From the NCBI RefSeq assembly GCF_023347255.1, contig NZ_CP094466.1, forward strand, positions 1-64,000: a stretch of DNA of 64,000 nt, written 5' to 3'. This document shows, piece after piece, positions 8,235-15,259 of this stretch. This DNA is from Faecalibacterium sp. I4-3-84 (lineage in GTDB: Bacteria > Bacillota > Clostridia > Oscillospirales > Ruminococcaceae). Within the stretch, counting starts at the first letter, position 1. Every line of letters starts with the position of its first letter. The notes under the pieces were generated by a model, which saw only the letters and a program-made list of their open reading frames with translations, was not told the DNA's origin and made no database searches. The position numbers and the translations under genes are program-made.

Positions 8235-8270
8235 ATTGGGAAAAATTTACAGTTTCTTCAAAAACAGCCC

Positions 8271-8298
8271 TTGCAAAACCATAAAAAAATGGTATACT
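8271..8298 (+). promoter_or_regulatory. promoter of smpB
   Basis: TTGCAA (8271-8276) and TATACT (8293-8298) separated by 16 bases, placed 38 bases before the smpB start. This suggests smpB is transcribed separately from recR. Confidence 0.7.
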
Positions 8299-8336
8299 GA
8301 TACAACAAACCACAATGGAGAAAGGAGGCGCGCGGA

Positions 8337-8819
8337 ATGGCACCCACTAAGGAGCGTCCGGCAACAAAAACCATTGCCACAAACCGTGAAGCGCGCCATG
8401 AATACTTCGTTCTGGAAGCGCTGGAAACCGGCGTTGAACTGAAAGGTACGGAGGTCAAGAGCCTGCGTGCCGGAGGGGTCAACCTGAAAGACAGCTGGGT
8501 CGATATTGAGGATGGTGAACTGCTGGTAAAGGGAATGCATATCAGTCCCTACGACCACGGAAACATGTTCAATCAGGATCCGATGCGCGTCCGGCGCCTG
8601 CTGGCACACAAAAGTGAGATCCGGCGGCTGCATCAGCAGTGCAAGCTGCAGGGATATACCCTTGTGCCGCTTTCGCTCTATTTCAAACATGGCCGCGTGA
8701 AAATGGAAGTGGGCCTTTGCAAAGGCAAAAAGCTCTATGATAAGCGTGCCGATGCCGCCCAGCGCGATGCAAAGCGTTCCATTGACCGTGCCATGAAGTC
8801 CAACGGCAAATACTATTGA
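8337..8819 (+). CDS. smpB: SsrA-binding protein SmpB
   Basis: A 160-residue tmRNA chaperone with the family landmarks: NREARHEYFVLEALETGVELKGTEVKSLR, the HISPYDHGN segment, and a basic C-terminal tail (KLYDKRADAAQRDAKRSIDRAMK) that mimics the missing codon-anticodon helix in the decoding centre. AAAGGAGG lies upstream of the ATG. It sits directly before its RNA partner ssrA. Confidence 0.97.
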   Translation: MAPTKERPATKTIATNREARHEYFVLEALETGVELKGTEVKSLRAGGVNLKDSWVDIEDGELLVKGMHISPYDHGNMFNQDPMRVRRLLAHKSEIRRLHQQCKLQGYTLVPLSLYFKHGRVKMEVGLCKGKKLYDKRADAAQRDAKRSIDRAMKSNGKYY

Positions 8820-8830
8820 TCTTTTCAGAC

Positions 8831-8852
8831 CGCTTCCTGAAGCGGAACTTTT
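8831..8852 (+). terminator. possible smpB terminator
   Basis: Short stem CCGCTTC/GAAGCGG followed by AACTTTTTC. A second hairpin (GCACACC-GCAA-GGTGTGC, 8864-8881) lies just before the mature tmRNA start and may be a processing or attenuation element. Confidence 0.5.
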
Positions 8853-8889
8853 TCAAAGCTTTCTGCACACCGCAAGGTGTGCTTTATAA

Positions 8890-9240
8890 GGGGGCGTAAA
8901 GGTTTCGACGGGGAGAGCGAGGTCTGGGCAGCGGGTAGCAGTGGGGGAACTGCTCTATAACTCCTCCAAAAAAATTAACTGACAATAACAATTCTCAGTT
9001 GCTCGCAGCCTGAGTGCTGCGCGTTCCGCCCACTCTTGTGTCGTGTGGGGCCGGGGCGTCCTTTGGACACAGCACCTGAACGGACTTAAGCTTTGCGGAC
9101 CGGCAGGAACTCATGAAGCTACCAATGCGCTAGCCTGACGATCGGCGTGGCGCGGCGGGAATGTTGTAGATCGCCTGCACCCGGAGACACCTACACTGAA
9201 CTCTTTTCGGACATGGGTTCGACTCCCATCGCCTCCACCA
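8890..9240 (+). ncRNA. ssrA: transfer-messenger RNA
   Basis: The 5' end GGGGGCGTAAAGGTTTCGACGG and 3' end GGTTCGACTCCCATCGCCTCCACCA form the alanyl-tRNA-like acceptor and T arm; the 7-bp acceptor pairs GGGGGCG with CGCCTCC, and CCA is encoded. The tag reading frame ends DNNNSQLLAA (8981-9010) with stop TGA at 9011-9013; the exact resume codon is not certain. The last 24 bases are the attachment site of the prophage, yet the RNA on this side is complete. Confidence 0.95.
9217..9240 (+). repeat. attL core
   Basis: 24-bp sequence beginning GTTCGACTCCC and ending CCTCCACCA, identical to 40952-40975. It is the T-arm and acceptor 3' end of tmRNA, a common target of tyrosine integrases. Confidence 0.92.
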
Positions 9241-9244
9241 TGAA

Positions 9245-9281
9245 AAAAGAACGTCATTTCGTTAGGAATTGGCGTTCTTTT
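9245..9281 (+). terminator. phage-supplied terminator downstream of ssrA
   Basis: Stem AAAAGAACG/CGTTCTTTT immediately after attL. It would replace the original ssrA terminator, which was displaced to 40978 by integration. Confidence 0.75.
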
Positions 9282-9289
9282 CTTTATCA

Positions 9290-9312
9290 TGGTAACGTTT
9301 TTGGTAACACTA
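9290..9312 (+). repeat. left integrase arm-type repeat pair
   Basis: Two TGGTAAC units (second extended to TGGTAACACT) spaced by a few T-rich bases, about 50 bases inside attL. The same double motif occurs at the right end (40814-40836). Arm-type binding by the integrase is inferred from position and duplication. Confidence 0.6.
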
Positions 9313-9320
9313 TTAAGTTT

Positions 9321-9662
9321 TCAGACTGCTCTCACCAGCGCATTATACAGCATTTCAATGAACTGTACCGCGCTTGGGCACCCAGTCAGCGGATAGCCTG
9401 CCAGCTGCTGCACATACTCCGGGTTTGTGAGCCATGCACCTTTAGCTGCCCGACGGACAGCGCTTTGAATCGCTTTTGGCTCACACCTTCTGCGGTCGGC
9501 GATAGGGGTATAGATATCTTTCTCCACGGCCTGCAGGCGGTCTTCCTGCTCACAGACCAGCTCAAGACACTGGCACAGGATACTGTAGGCACTCAGGTTA
9601 CGTGTAATGCCCATCGGGCGCAGCAGATCATTGACTTGAGTGGATAATTCGGAAACAATCAT
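9321..9662 (-). CDS. phage Spo0A C-terminal-domain-like DNA-binding protein
   Basis: A 113-residue protein resembling the DNA-binding domain of the sporulation regulator Spo0A: the pattern LLRPMGITRNLSAYSILCQCLELVCEQED, then IYTPIADRRRCEPKAIQSAVRRAAKGAW, matches the trans-activation and recognition helices of that family. There is no receiver domain, so it would not be phosphorylation-controlled. The ATG at 9662 follows AAAGGA at about ten bases; an upstream in-frame TTG is less likely. Its upstream region carries helically phased CGTC repeats that look like Spo0A boxes. It is the last gene before attL. Confidence 0.7.
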   Translation of the reverse strand: MIVSELSTQVNDLLRPMGITRNLSAYSILCQCLELVCEQEDRLQAVEKDIYTPIADRRRCEPKAIQSAVRRAAKGAWLTNPEYVQQLAGYPLTGCPSAVQFIEMLYNALVRAV

Positions 9663-9683
9663 AGTTGACACATCCTTTCTTTG

Positions 9684-9748
9684 CGTCAACTCTAACCGAA
9701 AAACACTTGAAATTTGTTAATTGCGTCGATATACGTCGTAAAGCGTCG
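9684..9748. promoter_or_regulatory. phased CGTCG repeats upstream of the Spo0A-like gene
   Basis: CGTCG at 9724, 9734 and 9744 are spaced exactly 10 bp; CGTCA at 9684 is 40 bp further. The last copy reads GCGTCGAAACA, close to the Spo0A box (TGTCGAA). A GTTGAC/GTCAAC inverted repeat (9664-9690) overlaps the leader. Likely binding sites for the adjacent gene product; function is inferred. Confidence 0.55.
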
Positions 9749-9833
9749 AAACACGCCAAACAAAAACAGCCCCGAGGAACTGTCAGGCTCCCCGGGGCTG
9801 TTATACTATGATTTTGTTGGCGCTACAGAAACA

Positions 9834-10214
9834 TCACATAGAGGTCTTCTGGCTGCGCACCTGCGCTTCGATCATCGGCTTCAGGTAGCTGTCGAGGTCG
9901 CCAAAGGTCTCCTTGATGAACGTGATGGTCTCCTGCGTCAGGGCTTTCTTCGCTGCAGCCAGTGCGCGGCTGTAGGCGATGCGCTGGGCAGCCTCGTCGA
10001 ACTTGTCCTGTTCCTTCAGGGCATCAACGTAGGTCTGGTTGACGTACTGGACGGCGTTGAACACCGCGTTGGCGGCATTCTGGAGACAGGTCTGCGCAAA
10101 CTTGTTGTTGATGTAGCCGTTTGCAATGCTGACACCCTTGTTCAGGCCCCAGCCGAAAATGACGGTCATTGCGGGGATGCAGGCAGTAAGAGCGACTTTC
10201 AGAAATTCATTCAT
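9834..10214 (-). CDS. phage holin, LL-H family
   Basis: A 126-residue protein with one N-terminal hydrophobic segment (KVALTACIPAMTVIFGWGL) followed by a long charged helical region (NAANAVFNAVQYVNQTYVDALK), as in the LL-H holin family (pfam09682). Holins time membrane lesions that release the endolysin. It is the second holin-like gene in the lysis cassette, seven bases after the first; the two may act as holin and antiholin. AAAGGAT precedes the ATG. Confidence 0.8.
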   Translation of the reverse strand: MNEFLKVALTACIPAMTVIFGWGLNKGVSIANGYINNKFAQTCLQNAANAVFNAVQYVNQTYVDALKEQDKFDEAAQRIAYSRALAAAKKALTQETITFIKETFGDLDSYLKPMIEAQVRSQKTSM

Positions 10215-10220
10215 AAGAGC

Positions 10221-10646
10221 TTATCCTTTCTGCTCGGTTTCCGAGCGCTGCTTTAAAATGTCCACGGCCTTGGTGATCGCTGCCGGGATCGGCAGTCCCA
10301 TCAAGCCCGCGTTTTCGATGATGGAAATGGTCTCGTTGCAGATAAAGCCGATCACAACGGCATCCCGCACAAAGGTGGAACCCATCACGGCATCCAGCCT
10401 GCAGGCCACCAGCACGATCAGCAGTGTTTCGCCCTTGCGGCACAGGCCCTTCCAGCCTGCGCGGCTTTCCAGCGTGCCGCTTTTGGTCTTGGGGCTTGCA
10501 TGGAACACTCCTGCCACGATCAGCCCGGTGATGTAGTCGATGGCCATAAAGATGATGAGCGTCTGCAGCGCTGCGTCCCACCCGCCAAACAGGCTGGCAA
10601 ACGCAGCGCCCAGCGCACCCACCGCCATGCAGAAATAATCTTTCAA
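10221..10646 (-). CDS. phage holin family protein (holin 4 / toxin secretion type)
   Basis: A 141-residue small membrane protein with about three hydrophobic segments, including FMAIDYITGLIVAGVFH, the conserved DYxTG signature of the phage_holin_4 family, and SRAGWKGLCRKG. The start is a TTG at 10646 with GGAGG eight bases upstream; no better ATG exists near the N-terminus of the family. It lies between the endolysin and the LL-H holin. Confidence 0.85.
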   Translation of the reverse strand: MKDYFCMAVGALGAAFASLFGGWDAALQTLIIFMAIDYITGLIVAGVFHASPKTKSGTLESRAGWKGLCRKGETLLIVLVACRLDAVMGSTFVRDAVVIGFICNETISIIENAGLMGLPIPAAITKAVDILKQRSETEQKG

Positions 10647-10661
10647 AACGTCACCCTCCCC

Positions 10662-11075
10662 TCACAGTGTCCACCGGCTTTTGTTCGGGCGGGTGTCTAC
10701 ATGCACCCAGCCCTTGGCCCGGCCTGCCTTGACCGGGTAGCGGCCCACGCCGCCCCAGCCGGGCATCAGGCTTTCAGCGTAGGCGGCAACGGCCAGCGGG
10801 TCGGTGTCCTGCACCTGAATGTCTGCAGCGCGGCCCAGCAGGTGCTGGCTGGATTTTGAGCCGCCCACCTTGGTGTTGTGGCTGGCCGTGCGGTAGCCGC
10901 TGGTGATGGTCACCGGCTTGCCGAAGTGCTCCCGGATGCACTGCAGCAGCACCACAAGGCCCTCGTCAATGAGGATGGTGTCGGTGCCGTCGCGGCAGCG
11001 GAACTCACGCACACGGAATGCGGGAGAGAGCTGCTTTGCACCATCATTCTTCAAACTGTACTGTTTGATTGCCAT
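10662..11075 (-). CDS. endolysin, M15 family D,D-carboxypeptidase-like
   Basis: A 137-residue peptidoglycan hydrolase of the peptidase M15_3 group. Zinc-ligand motifs are visible: SGYRT...SxHLLGRAADIQ (His and Asp) and GWVHVDTRP (His), with VREFRC near the N-terminus. It would cleave the cross-bridge or stem peptide during lysis. The ATG at 11075 is preferred over the in-frame GTG three codons earlier because AAAGGA is ten bases from the ATG and only one from the GTG. Confidence 0.85.
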   Translation of the reverse strand: MAIKQYSLKNDGAKQLSPAFRVREFRCRDGTDTILIDEGLVVLLQCIREHFGKPVTITSGYRTASHNTKVGGSKSSQHLLGRAADIQVQDTDPLAVAAYAESLMPGWGGVGRYPVKAGRAKGWVHVDTRPNKSRWTL

Positions 11076-11159
11076 ATGTATCACGTCCTTTCACGGGGTC
11101 AGGCCCCGATTTTCACGTTCTCTTCCAGCTCCTGATCTGCCTTGTCCTCAGCGTCCTCC

Positions 11160-11306
11160 TTACTGCGTGATTTCCTCAAAGCCGCTCTTCACCAGAATGG
11201 CTTTCACCTTCTCCTTCAGCAGGCGGGGGCAACGCTCGTACAGAGCCTTTGCTTCCTCCACGGTCTCAGCGGACATAATTTCCTGCGCCCATAACATAGC
11301 CATCAT
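11160..11306 (-). CDS. small phage protein from an internal start (CD1375-like)
   Basis: A 48-residue product beginning MMAMLWAQEIMSAETVEE and ending KAILVKSGFEEITQ, resembling the small uncharacterised proteins encoded between tail fibre and holin genes in clostridial phages. AAAGGA eight bases before the ATG duplicates the site used by the upstream gene, so separate translation is likely although the frame is continuous with the baseplate gene. Confidence 0.5.
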   Translation of the reverse strand: MMAMLWAQEIMSAETVEEAKALYERCPRLLKEKVKAILVKSGFEEITQ

Positions 11307-11915
11307 AAGTACCATCCTTTCGATTTTTTGTGTGATTTTAGGCACCAGCTCCTCTGCCCGTGCGGCAGCAGCCTCGGCACGGGCTGCACAGCGGGATGCA
11401 GCGGCACTGTCGGCGCTGGTGCGCTGTGCCGCGGTCTGGACCTGTGCCGCATTGGATGCCGTGCTTGCAGCACTGGCTGCGGCACGCTGCGCGGCGGTGG
11501 AAGCGGTACTGGAACTTTCCAGCACACGCGCCACGAACTGCTCATACTGCGAGGGCGGCAGCTCTTCCGCGCCGCCGTCGATGGGTGGGATGGCGTAGGT
11601 GTCGTAGCTACCGGGCCGGGTGTAGACGGCGTAGCCGCTGGCATCGATGGCTGCCAGCATCCACTGTCCGCCGGTGCTTCCGGTCAGGCGGCGGTCCACG
11701 GTGACGCAGTGCTGTGTGTCCAGTGAGACCGGTGCCAGTAGGGTGCCGTCACTGCGGCGCAGGTAGAGCGCAACGGTGCACCCGGCCCATGCTTCCGGCA
11801 GCGTGAAGCACAGCTCGTCCACACCGGCAGCGTTCTGTGCACCGAGGTGCAGGCAGTGCGGCTGGGACAGAAATTCGGTGCCGCCGCACTGCCTTTGAAT
11901 GATCTTGATGTTCAC
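11160..11915 (-). CDS. BppU-like baseplate protein fused in frame to a small C-terminal protein
   Basis: A 251-residue protein. Residues 1-115 are beta-rich and resemble the N-terminal domain of phage baseplate upper proteins (CFTLPEAWAGCTVALYLRR, TGSTGGQWMLAAIDASG). Residues 125-195 are an Ala/Ser/Arg-rich coiled coil. The last 48 residues look like an independent small phage protein and have their own ribosome binding site and ATG. No stop separates the two parts. The GTG start at 11915 follows an AAATCGAAAGGATGGT cassette that is repeated before the internal ATG. Confidence 0.65.
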   Translation of the reverse strand: MNIKIIQRQCGGTEFLSQPHCLHLGAQNAAGVDELCFTLPEAWAGCTVALYLRRSDGTLLAPVSLDTQHCVTVDRRLTGSTGGQWMLAAIDASGYAVYTRPGSYDTYAIPPIDGGAEELPPSQYEQFVARVLESSSTASTAAQRAAASAASTASNAAQVQTAAQRTSADSAAASRCAARAEAAAARAEELVPKITQKIERMVLMMAMLWAQEIMSAETVEEAKALYERCPRLLKEKVKAILVKSGFEEITQ

Positions 11916-11936
11916 TTGAAAACCATCCTTTCGATT

Positions 11937-12035
11937 TTATGCATAGACAATCTCGCTCATTTCAAGCAAGCATTGCTTGAGCATATCGTTGGCGTTCAAA
12001 ATGGAAAACTCAAATTCCTGTCCACAAATAAACAT
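11937..12035 (-). pseudogene. chimeric remnant at a tail-module deletion
   Basis: A 32-codon ORF with a good ribosome binding site (AAAGGAGCC). It starts MFICGQEFEFSILNAND, like the DUF6673-type phage protein that normally follows the tail tube gene, but continues into MLKQCLLEMSEIVYA and stops just before the baseplate gene. It appears to join the start of one gene with the end of another, marking the deletion of the tape-measure region. Confidence 0.55.
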
Positions 12036-12096
12036 TTTCTGGCTCCTTTCGTTGCGCCGTGCCCCGGTACTGCCCCGGAGAAACCTGTTTCACGGC

Positions 12097-12128
12097 ATAA
12101 AAAATCCCGTTCCGGGACCGGAACGGGA
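12097..12128 (-). terminator. terminator after the tail tube gene
   Basis: Stem TCCCGTTCC/GGAACGGGA with an A run on the plus strand (T run on the transcribed minus strand), ten bases after the tail tube stop. Confidence 0.8.
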
Positions 12129-12137
12129 AAGCGGATA

Positions 12138-12695
12138 TCAGGCCTTGACCGCCTTGCCGGGCGCTGCCTGCGTCTGCATGTCGGGGTCGTTCAGGTAATC
12201 GTACTCCGACGGGGTGCCAATGCCCTTTACGTCGCAGGCAAAGCCTGCAGCGGCACCGGCGGCACCGCTGGTATCGCTGGTGACGATGAAGGATGCCTGG
12301 CCCTTTTCGCCCTTGCCGGTCTTGACACTGAAGTAGACGTAGGGGAAGATCACGCTCTGGCCGGAGCCGAACTTGACCTTGTGGCTCAGCAGGAAATCCT
12401 GCGCAGCGTCACCCACGCAGCGGTTGCCGTTCAGGGCAAAGGTGCGCTGAACCTCGCCCTTCTCGGTCACAGTGCCGGCGCGGATATACGAGTTGTCCTC
12501 GGTGGTGGCGTTCAGAGCACCGGAGTGCTCCTTGACACGCTCTGCACATACGATCCAGTCACCGACCTTGTTCTGCTCGGTGCTGGTCTGAATGGCAAAA
12601 ATAAAGTCATCGGCGCGCTCTACGCCGGTGTAGTCGGCTTTCGGCTCGATATCCTTATCGGTCTTGAGCTTAGCCAGAGTTTCAGAAACAGTCAT
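12138..12695 (-). CDS. phage tail tube (major tail) protein
   Basis: A 185-residue protein placed after the head-tail connectors, where the major tail protein is encoded. It is soluble, without membrane segments, and has the features of the tail tube group: TSTEQNKVGDWIVCAERVKEHSGALNATTEDNSY and VKFGSGQSVIFPYVYFSVKTGKGEKGQASFIV. AAAGGAG precedes the ATG. The next genes in such phages, tail chaperones and tape measure, are absent here. Confidence 0.75.
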   Translation of the reverse strand: MTVSETLAKLKTDKDIEPKADYTGVERADDFIFAIQTSTEQNKVGDWIVCAERVKEHSGALNATTEDNSYIRAGTVTEKGEVQRTFALNGNRCVGDAAQDFLLSHKVKFGSGQSVIFPYVYFSVKTGKGEKGQASFIVTSDTSGAAGAAAGFACDVKGIGTPSEYDYLNDPDMQTQAAPGKAVKA

Positions 12696-12708
12696 ATCAA
12701 AACTCCTT

Positions 12709-13155
12709 TCATCTGGGCTGATAGTAGGTCAGGCGCAGCTGCATCTGCATCCGGCAGCTGCCCGCGCTGCTGGTGACGATGAAGCCGGTGGAGGTGACGG
12801 ACACGCCGAGGGGCTGGCGGGGCGCTTCCAGTGCAGGCAGGTGGTGGCAGTCGTTCTGGGCCATCACCCAGTCGGTCAGCTGCTCAAAAAAGCCGCTGTT
12901 CTGCACGGTGAGCACGTCCGCCTCGCCGCACTCCCGGCGGGACAAAAAGAGGTAGTTCTTCGCCATGTCCCGCCCGGAGAGATACTCGGTCAAAACCGGG
13001 TCGCCGGGGCTGTCCTCGATGGAAAAGGCGGTGGCCTCTTCCTCCAGTCCGGCAATGCGGAAGGCCGCGCCGGTGGCTTCCTGTTCCTCGGCGATCAGCG
13101 GGCAGGTCTTGAGCCACGCCCGCAGGGCGGCAATGGTGGGTTTGGCTTCACTCAT
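12709..13155 (-). CDS. phage tail terminator-like protein
   Basis: A 148-residue protein (ALRAWLKTCPLIAEEQ at the start, DWVMAQNDCHHLPALEAPRQPLGVSVTSTGFI later). Its position between the gp10-like minor capsid gene and the tail tube gene fits the tail terminator/tail completion proteins. Assignment rests on order and size more than on a motif. Overlaps the upstream gene by four bases. Confidence 0.55.
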   Translation of the reverse strand: MSEAKPTIAALRAWLKTCPLIAEEQEATGAAFRIAGLEEEATAFSIEDSPGDPVLTEYLSGRDMAKNYLFLSRRECGEADVLTVQNSGFFEQLTDWVMAQNDCHHLPALEAPRQPLGVSVTSTGFIVTSSAGSCRMQMQLRLTYYQPR

Positions 13156-13526
13156 TTTTCACCTCCGAGATACTGTTTTGCGGCATCGTGGGCGAACTTT
13201 TCCAGTTCGTCCTTGTGGTCGGCAATGGCCCGCTGGCCCCAGTAGGAGCCGCGCAGGCGGTTGTCACCGTGCAGTCCAGCGCCCTGCTCGTGCAGATAAT
13301 ACTGCCTGCGGGCGTAGGGCGTGTTATAGACCAGCAGACCATTCTTGAAGTCCGATGCCTGATTGACGCTGTTCTTCAGGGTGCCGGTGTCAAAGGGCAC
13401 ATAGGGGTCAACGGTTTTGGCTACCTGCTGGGAAAACGCATACTGCACTTTTGCAAAGCCTGCGTCCATATCCGCCTGCAGGCCGGGCCGTAAGGTGATC
13501 TTGAAATCAAAAACCGGTGCGCTCAT
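13152..13526 (-). CDS. minor capsid / HK97 gp10-like connector protein
   Basis: A 124-residue protein with YVPFDTGTLKNSVNQ, VYNTPYARRQYYLHEQ and HGDNRLRGSYWGQRA, typical of the minor capsid protein 2/gp10 group found just before the tail terminator. The ATG at 13526 is supported by GGAAGGGAG; the longer reading upstream overlaps the previous gene in another frame. Confidence 0.75.
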   Translation of the reverse strand: MSAPVFDFKITLRPGLQADMDAGFAKVQYAFSQQVAKTVDPYVPFDTGTLKNSVNQASDFKNGLLVYNTPYARRQYYLHEQGAGLHGDNRLRGSYWGQRAIADHKDELEKFAHDAAKQYLGGEK

Positions 13527-13530
13527 GGTG

Positions 13531-13932
13531 TCAGCTCCCTTCCACATGCCAGTGCGGCAGCAGCGGTTCCCGGTCGTCCGAGACAGCCGACACGGTGCAG
13601 CACAGGTGTGTTTTTTCGAGTTTGGCATACTCTTCGGCGGTCAAGGCAGACACCGTGCCCTGCACCAGCTTCCAGCCGCGTTTCAGGGTCCAGTGTTTGG
13701 CCTTTTCGGCAGCAGGCAGAGCCGCCCATTGAGCGTAGGGCAGATAGCCCATGGTGCACACGCTGGCCGGAATGCGGATGTGCGTAGTGCGCTCCGGGTC
13801 CTTGGCAGTGCCGGAGCCGGACGTGGAGCGGCATTCCCGCCAGCTGCAGCCGGGGAACACCCAGCACTCCGGGGTGTCGGTCTCGGTGGCGATGTCGCGG
13901 ATAAGGTTGACCACGGTGACAGCAGTCTGCAT
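13531..13932 (-). CDS. phage head closure / minor capsid protein
   Basis: A 133-residue protein (MQTAVTVVNLIRDIATETD at the start; YLPYAQWAALPAAEKAKHWTLKRGWKLVQGTV in the middle). Place and size match the head-closure or minor capsid 1 protein between the gp6-like adaptor and the gp10-like gene. Start ATG at 13932, with GGGGG eight bases upstream, touches the previous stop (TGATG). Confidence 0.6.
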   Translation of the reverse strand: MQTAVTVVNLIRDIATETDTPECWVFPGCSWRECRSTSGSGTAKDPERTTHIRIPASVCTMGYLPYAQWAALPAAEKAKHWTLKRGWKLVQGTVSALTAEEYAKLEKTHLCCTVSAVSDDREPLLPHWHVEGS

Positions 13933-14306
13933 CAGAAGCACCCCCTGTACAGCAGGCCGTGCGGGTCAGCACCGAGGGCCGTGCGGATGATTTCATAGGC
14001 TTCCTGCCGGGTGGCTGCGGTCATACTGGCATTGCTGCCAAAGGTGACGCTGTAGCCGTCGTTGGAGACGCTGGCAGCGCCCGGCACAGCGCTCACCGCA
14101 GACGCAGCGGCCAACAGTCCGATGATCTGCGTGCAGGCATCTGCCAGCGCTGCCCGGCAGGCCTCACACCCGGCGGCATGGTTCTCCGCCCGGCCAAAGG
14201 TGGCGGCATCGATCATGCGGGAAGCCCGGCTGCACAGCACCCCGAAGGCCGCTTCCGGCACCGTGCCGCCCGCCGTGAGGTATTCGTCGTAGGTACAGTA
14301 CAGCAT
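13932..14306 (-). CDS. phage head-tail adaptor (gp6-like)
   Basis: A 124-residue, mostly helical protein beginning MLYCTYDEYLTAGG with TRQEAYEIIRTALGADPHGLLYRG near the end. Gp6-like adaptors directly follow the major capsid gene and form the ring below the portal. The motif CEACRAALADAC has several Cys but no clear metal site. Confidence 0.65.
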   Translation of the reverse strand: MLYCTYDEYLTAGGTVPEAAFGVLCSRASRMIDAATFGRAENHAAGCEACRAALADACTQIIGLLAAASAVSAVPGAASVSNDGYSVTFGSNASMTAATRQEAYEIIRTALGADPHGLLYRGCF

Positions 14307-14315
14307 GGCGGCTCC

Positions 14316-15254
14316 TTACGCTGCGACGGCAGCGGCGGTCAGGAACGCGAACGGAACCTTGGAGCGGTCGGCATTCAGGCGGGTTGCAGGGTTCGGCAGT
14401 GCCCAGCCCATGCGCATGACCACACGCAGGGCCACCATATCCTGCTGGGCGAGGTTGTAAACGATCTCCTTGGTGGAAGGATCCTGAATAACGCCCTGAT
14501 CCAGCAGCTTCACGGTGACATCCTGACGGATGGAGTACACCAGCTTCTTGAAGTTGCCTGCGATCAGCTGGGCCTTAGAAGCATCAAAGCCGCCGTTCTC
14601 CGGGAAGTACATCGGGGCACCGTCCAGCGCGTAGGTGGTTGCACCCTGCATATCGGAACGGAACAGAGGACGGCCCGTGGTATCCACAAGGCCGCGCAGT
14701 TCTGCCTTTGCGGTCAGATCGCCGACCACGGCATCCACACCAAAGCCGCCAGCCTCAACCTTGGAGAACAGACCGTCCTTGCCCAGCAGCTTTGCGTAGT
14801 CGATGGGGCCGGTGACTTTGTTCTTGGCCGCAAGGGTCAGAACATCGGTCGTCCACTCGGTGGGGCGCTCGCCGCCGAACAGGATGGCGTTGTCGATTTT
14901 TGCGTCCATGGCTTCCCGGACGCGGGGCTGTACCTCGCCCATGATGTCAAAGCTGGAATCTGCCAGCACAGCTTCGGGCACGGGCACAATGACGGCCAGC
15001 TCTGCGGCGGTCATATAGACATTGTCCCATTCCTGCTTGCTGGTCTTTTTCATGCCGGTGTCACCGTTGACCCAGTAAGCCAGCGGCAGCATGGACAGCA
15101 CGGGGATCTTGGTCTGGTTAGAGGTCATATTGGCAAGGCGGGTGCCCAGCTGCATGACGGTGGAGCTTTTGGGCACGTCCTGCTGGATGGTGTTCACCAG
15201 CTGCTCCCGGATCAGGGCCTCAGCCTTATTGCGAGCGATTGCATCAATAGCCAT
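14316..15254 (-). CDS. major capsid protein, HK97-like fold
   Basis: A 312-residue capsid protein without a long N-terminal delta domain: MAIDAIARNKAEALIREQLVNTIQQDVPKSS, then KIPVLSMLPLAYWVNGDTG and the C-terminal VTVKLLDQGVIQDPSTKEIVYNLAQQDMVALRVVMRMGWAL, a pattern typical of phage HK97-family capsids. A separate scaffold gene lies upstream, consistent with the missing delta domain. ATG at 15254 is preferred over an in-frame TTG at 15263. Confidence 0.88.
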   Translation of the reverse strand: MAIDAIARNKAEALIREQLVNTIQQDVPKSSTVMQLGTRLANMTSNQTKIPVLSMLPLAYWVNGDTGMKKTSKQEWDNVYMTAAELAVIVPVPEAVLADSSFDIMGEVQPRVREAMDAKIDNAILFGGERPTEWTTDVLTLAAKNKVTGPIDYAKLLGKDGLFSKVEAGGFGVDAVVGDLTAKAELRGLVDTTGRPLFRSDMQGATTYALDGAPMYFPENGGFDASKAQLIAGNFKKLVYSIRQDVTVKLLDQGVIQDPSTKEIVYNLAQQDMVALRVVMRMGWALPNPATRLNADRSKVPFAFLTAAAVAA

Positions 15255-15259
15255 AAGAA

